DNA of 64,000 nt from NCBI GenBank assembly GCA_965153355.1, contig OZ231127.1:24552001-24616000 (forward strand). Direction: 5' to 3'. The position numbers and the translations under genes were made by a program. Under the pieces are notes generated by a model. That model was not told where the DNA came from. It saw only the letters and a program-made list of their open reading frames with translations, and ran no database searches. Of the stretch, positions 62,892-64,000 are shown in pieces (within the stretch, counting starts at the first letter, position 1; each line of letters begins with the position of its first letter). The DNA comes from Flaccisagitta enflata. Lineage: Eukaryota; Chaetognatha; Sagittoidea; Aphragmophora.

Positions 62892-64000
62892 CTCTTCCTC
62901 TTCTTCCTTCTGTATCTCCTCCCCTCCAGACTTTCCAAACCATTACTTATGGTTGAGTAACCATAAAACTTGCAATTGTACAGCCGAAATGTTTAAAAAT
63001 TGGCGGCTTATCTTCTCAAGTCAGAAGGTTCAACTAATTTAAACCCCTCGTTCAGACATGAGCCTCATTGATTTTGATTTTATATTTTTTCTGTTTTGAA
63101 TTATATTTACTCATTACTGCTATGGTTAATGGTTTGAGTGACTCAATTGGGTTCTCGCCATATGAAATTTGTATTTGAAACTCTGTCACAAATGCCTCTT
63201 AAATTCTAAATTTGAAACCTTTTATTGTTCTGTTACTACTATAAAAAAACACAAAAAAAAAACACAAAAAAAAAAAAAAACCAAAAAAAAAAACAAAAAA
63301 ACAAAAAAACAACAAAAAAATGTTCAGTAAAACACCTTTGCCAGGTTGCAAGTCCTGAAGGAAGAAGTTTGAGCACTGAATCATGTTAAACTGAATTTTT
63401 CGCCTTTTAAACAGATTCTTGCGTCATTTTACTTTCTTCAGAAGGAAGATAAAGCTTTAAGAAATTTTTTATTCCATTTAAGATTAATTCTATGTGTAGT
63501 GGAGAATCTATGGAAAGAGTTCAATTTTCATTTACAATTGTTAGATACTTAAGCTTCAACACTAAAAAACACGATTATGGCAAAAATTGTCATTTTTGCT
63601 TCTACATCGATTTTTGGTAATAAGGTACTGACTTTGATTTAGCGGTATGATAACTGTAAGCAATATCAAACTTTTTTAAAGGTTTCTATGATAAGTTTAG
63701 GTACTAATGAGATGACAAATGGTCACAGAATCTTTTTTTAAAAAACTTTTACTAGGTAGTAACTGCATCACAAAAACAGCAAAAATCGCGATTTTGGCGA
63801 AAAATGTGATTTTCGCCTATTTGATAGCCGAACTTTCGTCGAAAATGGCACCCGCTTCCCATTCACTGAGGTCTTCAAAATTTTTTTCTGGCAATAAGTA
63901 CATAGTTAACTAACTTCAAGACCAATCTTGAGGTGAATTTCAATCTACAACCCTCTATGCTATCCCCTACCCGACGGACAGACAGTTATATGAACAGTTG

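Larger units (their letters stand above)
59803..63969 (-). mobile_element. Long-TIR transposon, second copy
   Basis: Same element as 52258-56428 with identical boundaries and flanks. Differences are few (for example GAAGCGGGTGCCATTTTCGA here against GAATTGGGTGCCATTTTTGA in copy 1). Confidence 0.8.
59266..64000. repeat. Tandem unit 2, cut by the window end
   Basis: Repeats 51720-56470 nearly base for base, including the compound microsatellite, both TIRs and the nested MITE. The sequence right of the right TIR (ACAGACAGTTATATGAACAG) is also shared. This shows a duplication of genomic DNA and not two separate transposon insertions. Confidence 0.92.

Noticed and set aside
51720-64000. Two independent insertions of the same transposon
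   Set aside because: Homology continues well beyond both TIRs on each side, so the genomic segment was duplicated.

Overview
This is nuclear DNA from an invertebrate metazoan. The genes have GT-AG introns of kilobase size. One encodes a ciliary protein (EFHB/CFAP21), one a muscle or actin-linked PDZ-LIM protein, and one a polycystin-like extracellular protein. No bacterial, organellar or viral gene organisation is seen. I cannot name the species. More than 20 (CT)n/(GA)n tracts and about 30 copies of one short mobile-element family fill the space between exons.

Layout. 1-24 kb is repeat-rich and nearly gene-free: a 22-bp minisatellite with a poly-T tract, a 215-bp direct repeat, a roughly 2-kb field of hairpin-forming satellite (5.27-7.38 kb) carrying two hAT-type MITEs, a foldback element at 15.4-16.4 kb, and many microsatellites. 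Two small exons (4038-4071 and 19306-19407) join in phase into a good signal peptide. 24.24-30.21 kb holds a complete six-exon PDZ-LIM gene (+ strand, about 360 aa). 35.33-38.59 kb holds a complete three-exon EFHB gene (- strand, about 576 aa). 35.08-51.70 kb holds eight phase-compatible exons of a polycystin-1-like gene (+ strand: end of a WSC domain, then PKD domains) that runs past the right-hand features. EFHB lies inside its first visible intron, on the opposite strand. 51.72-64.0 kb is one full and one cut-off copy of a tandem unit of about 7.55 kb. The unit carries a 4.2-kb long-TIR transposon with a 493-codon ORF, and a frameshifted CXC (tesmin-type) gene of the kind that travels with mobile elements.

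The most notable signal is the dispersed family with (ACGG/CCGT)n cores. Copies start with a hairpin after a T-run, carry an inverted copy of the 5' word just before a terminal 3' hairpin, and end in TTG beside T's. The 5' word differs between subfamilies, but its hairpin arm and its distant partner change with it. This architecture fits Helentron/Helitron2 non-autonomous elements (HINEs, bivalve 'pearl' elements). A paralogous empty site at 44.97 kb supports the boundaries. At least five separate hAT-like insertions with exact 8-bp target-site duplications, one foldback with a 10-bp duplication and one TRIM-like element with identical 334-bp terminal repeats can also be delimited from the sequence.
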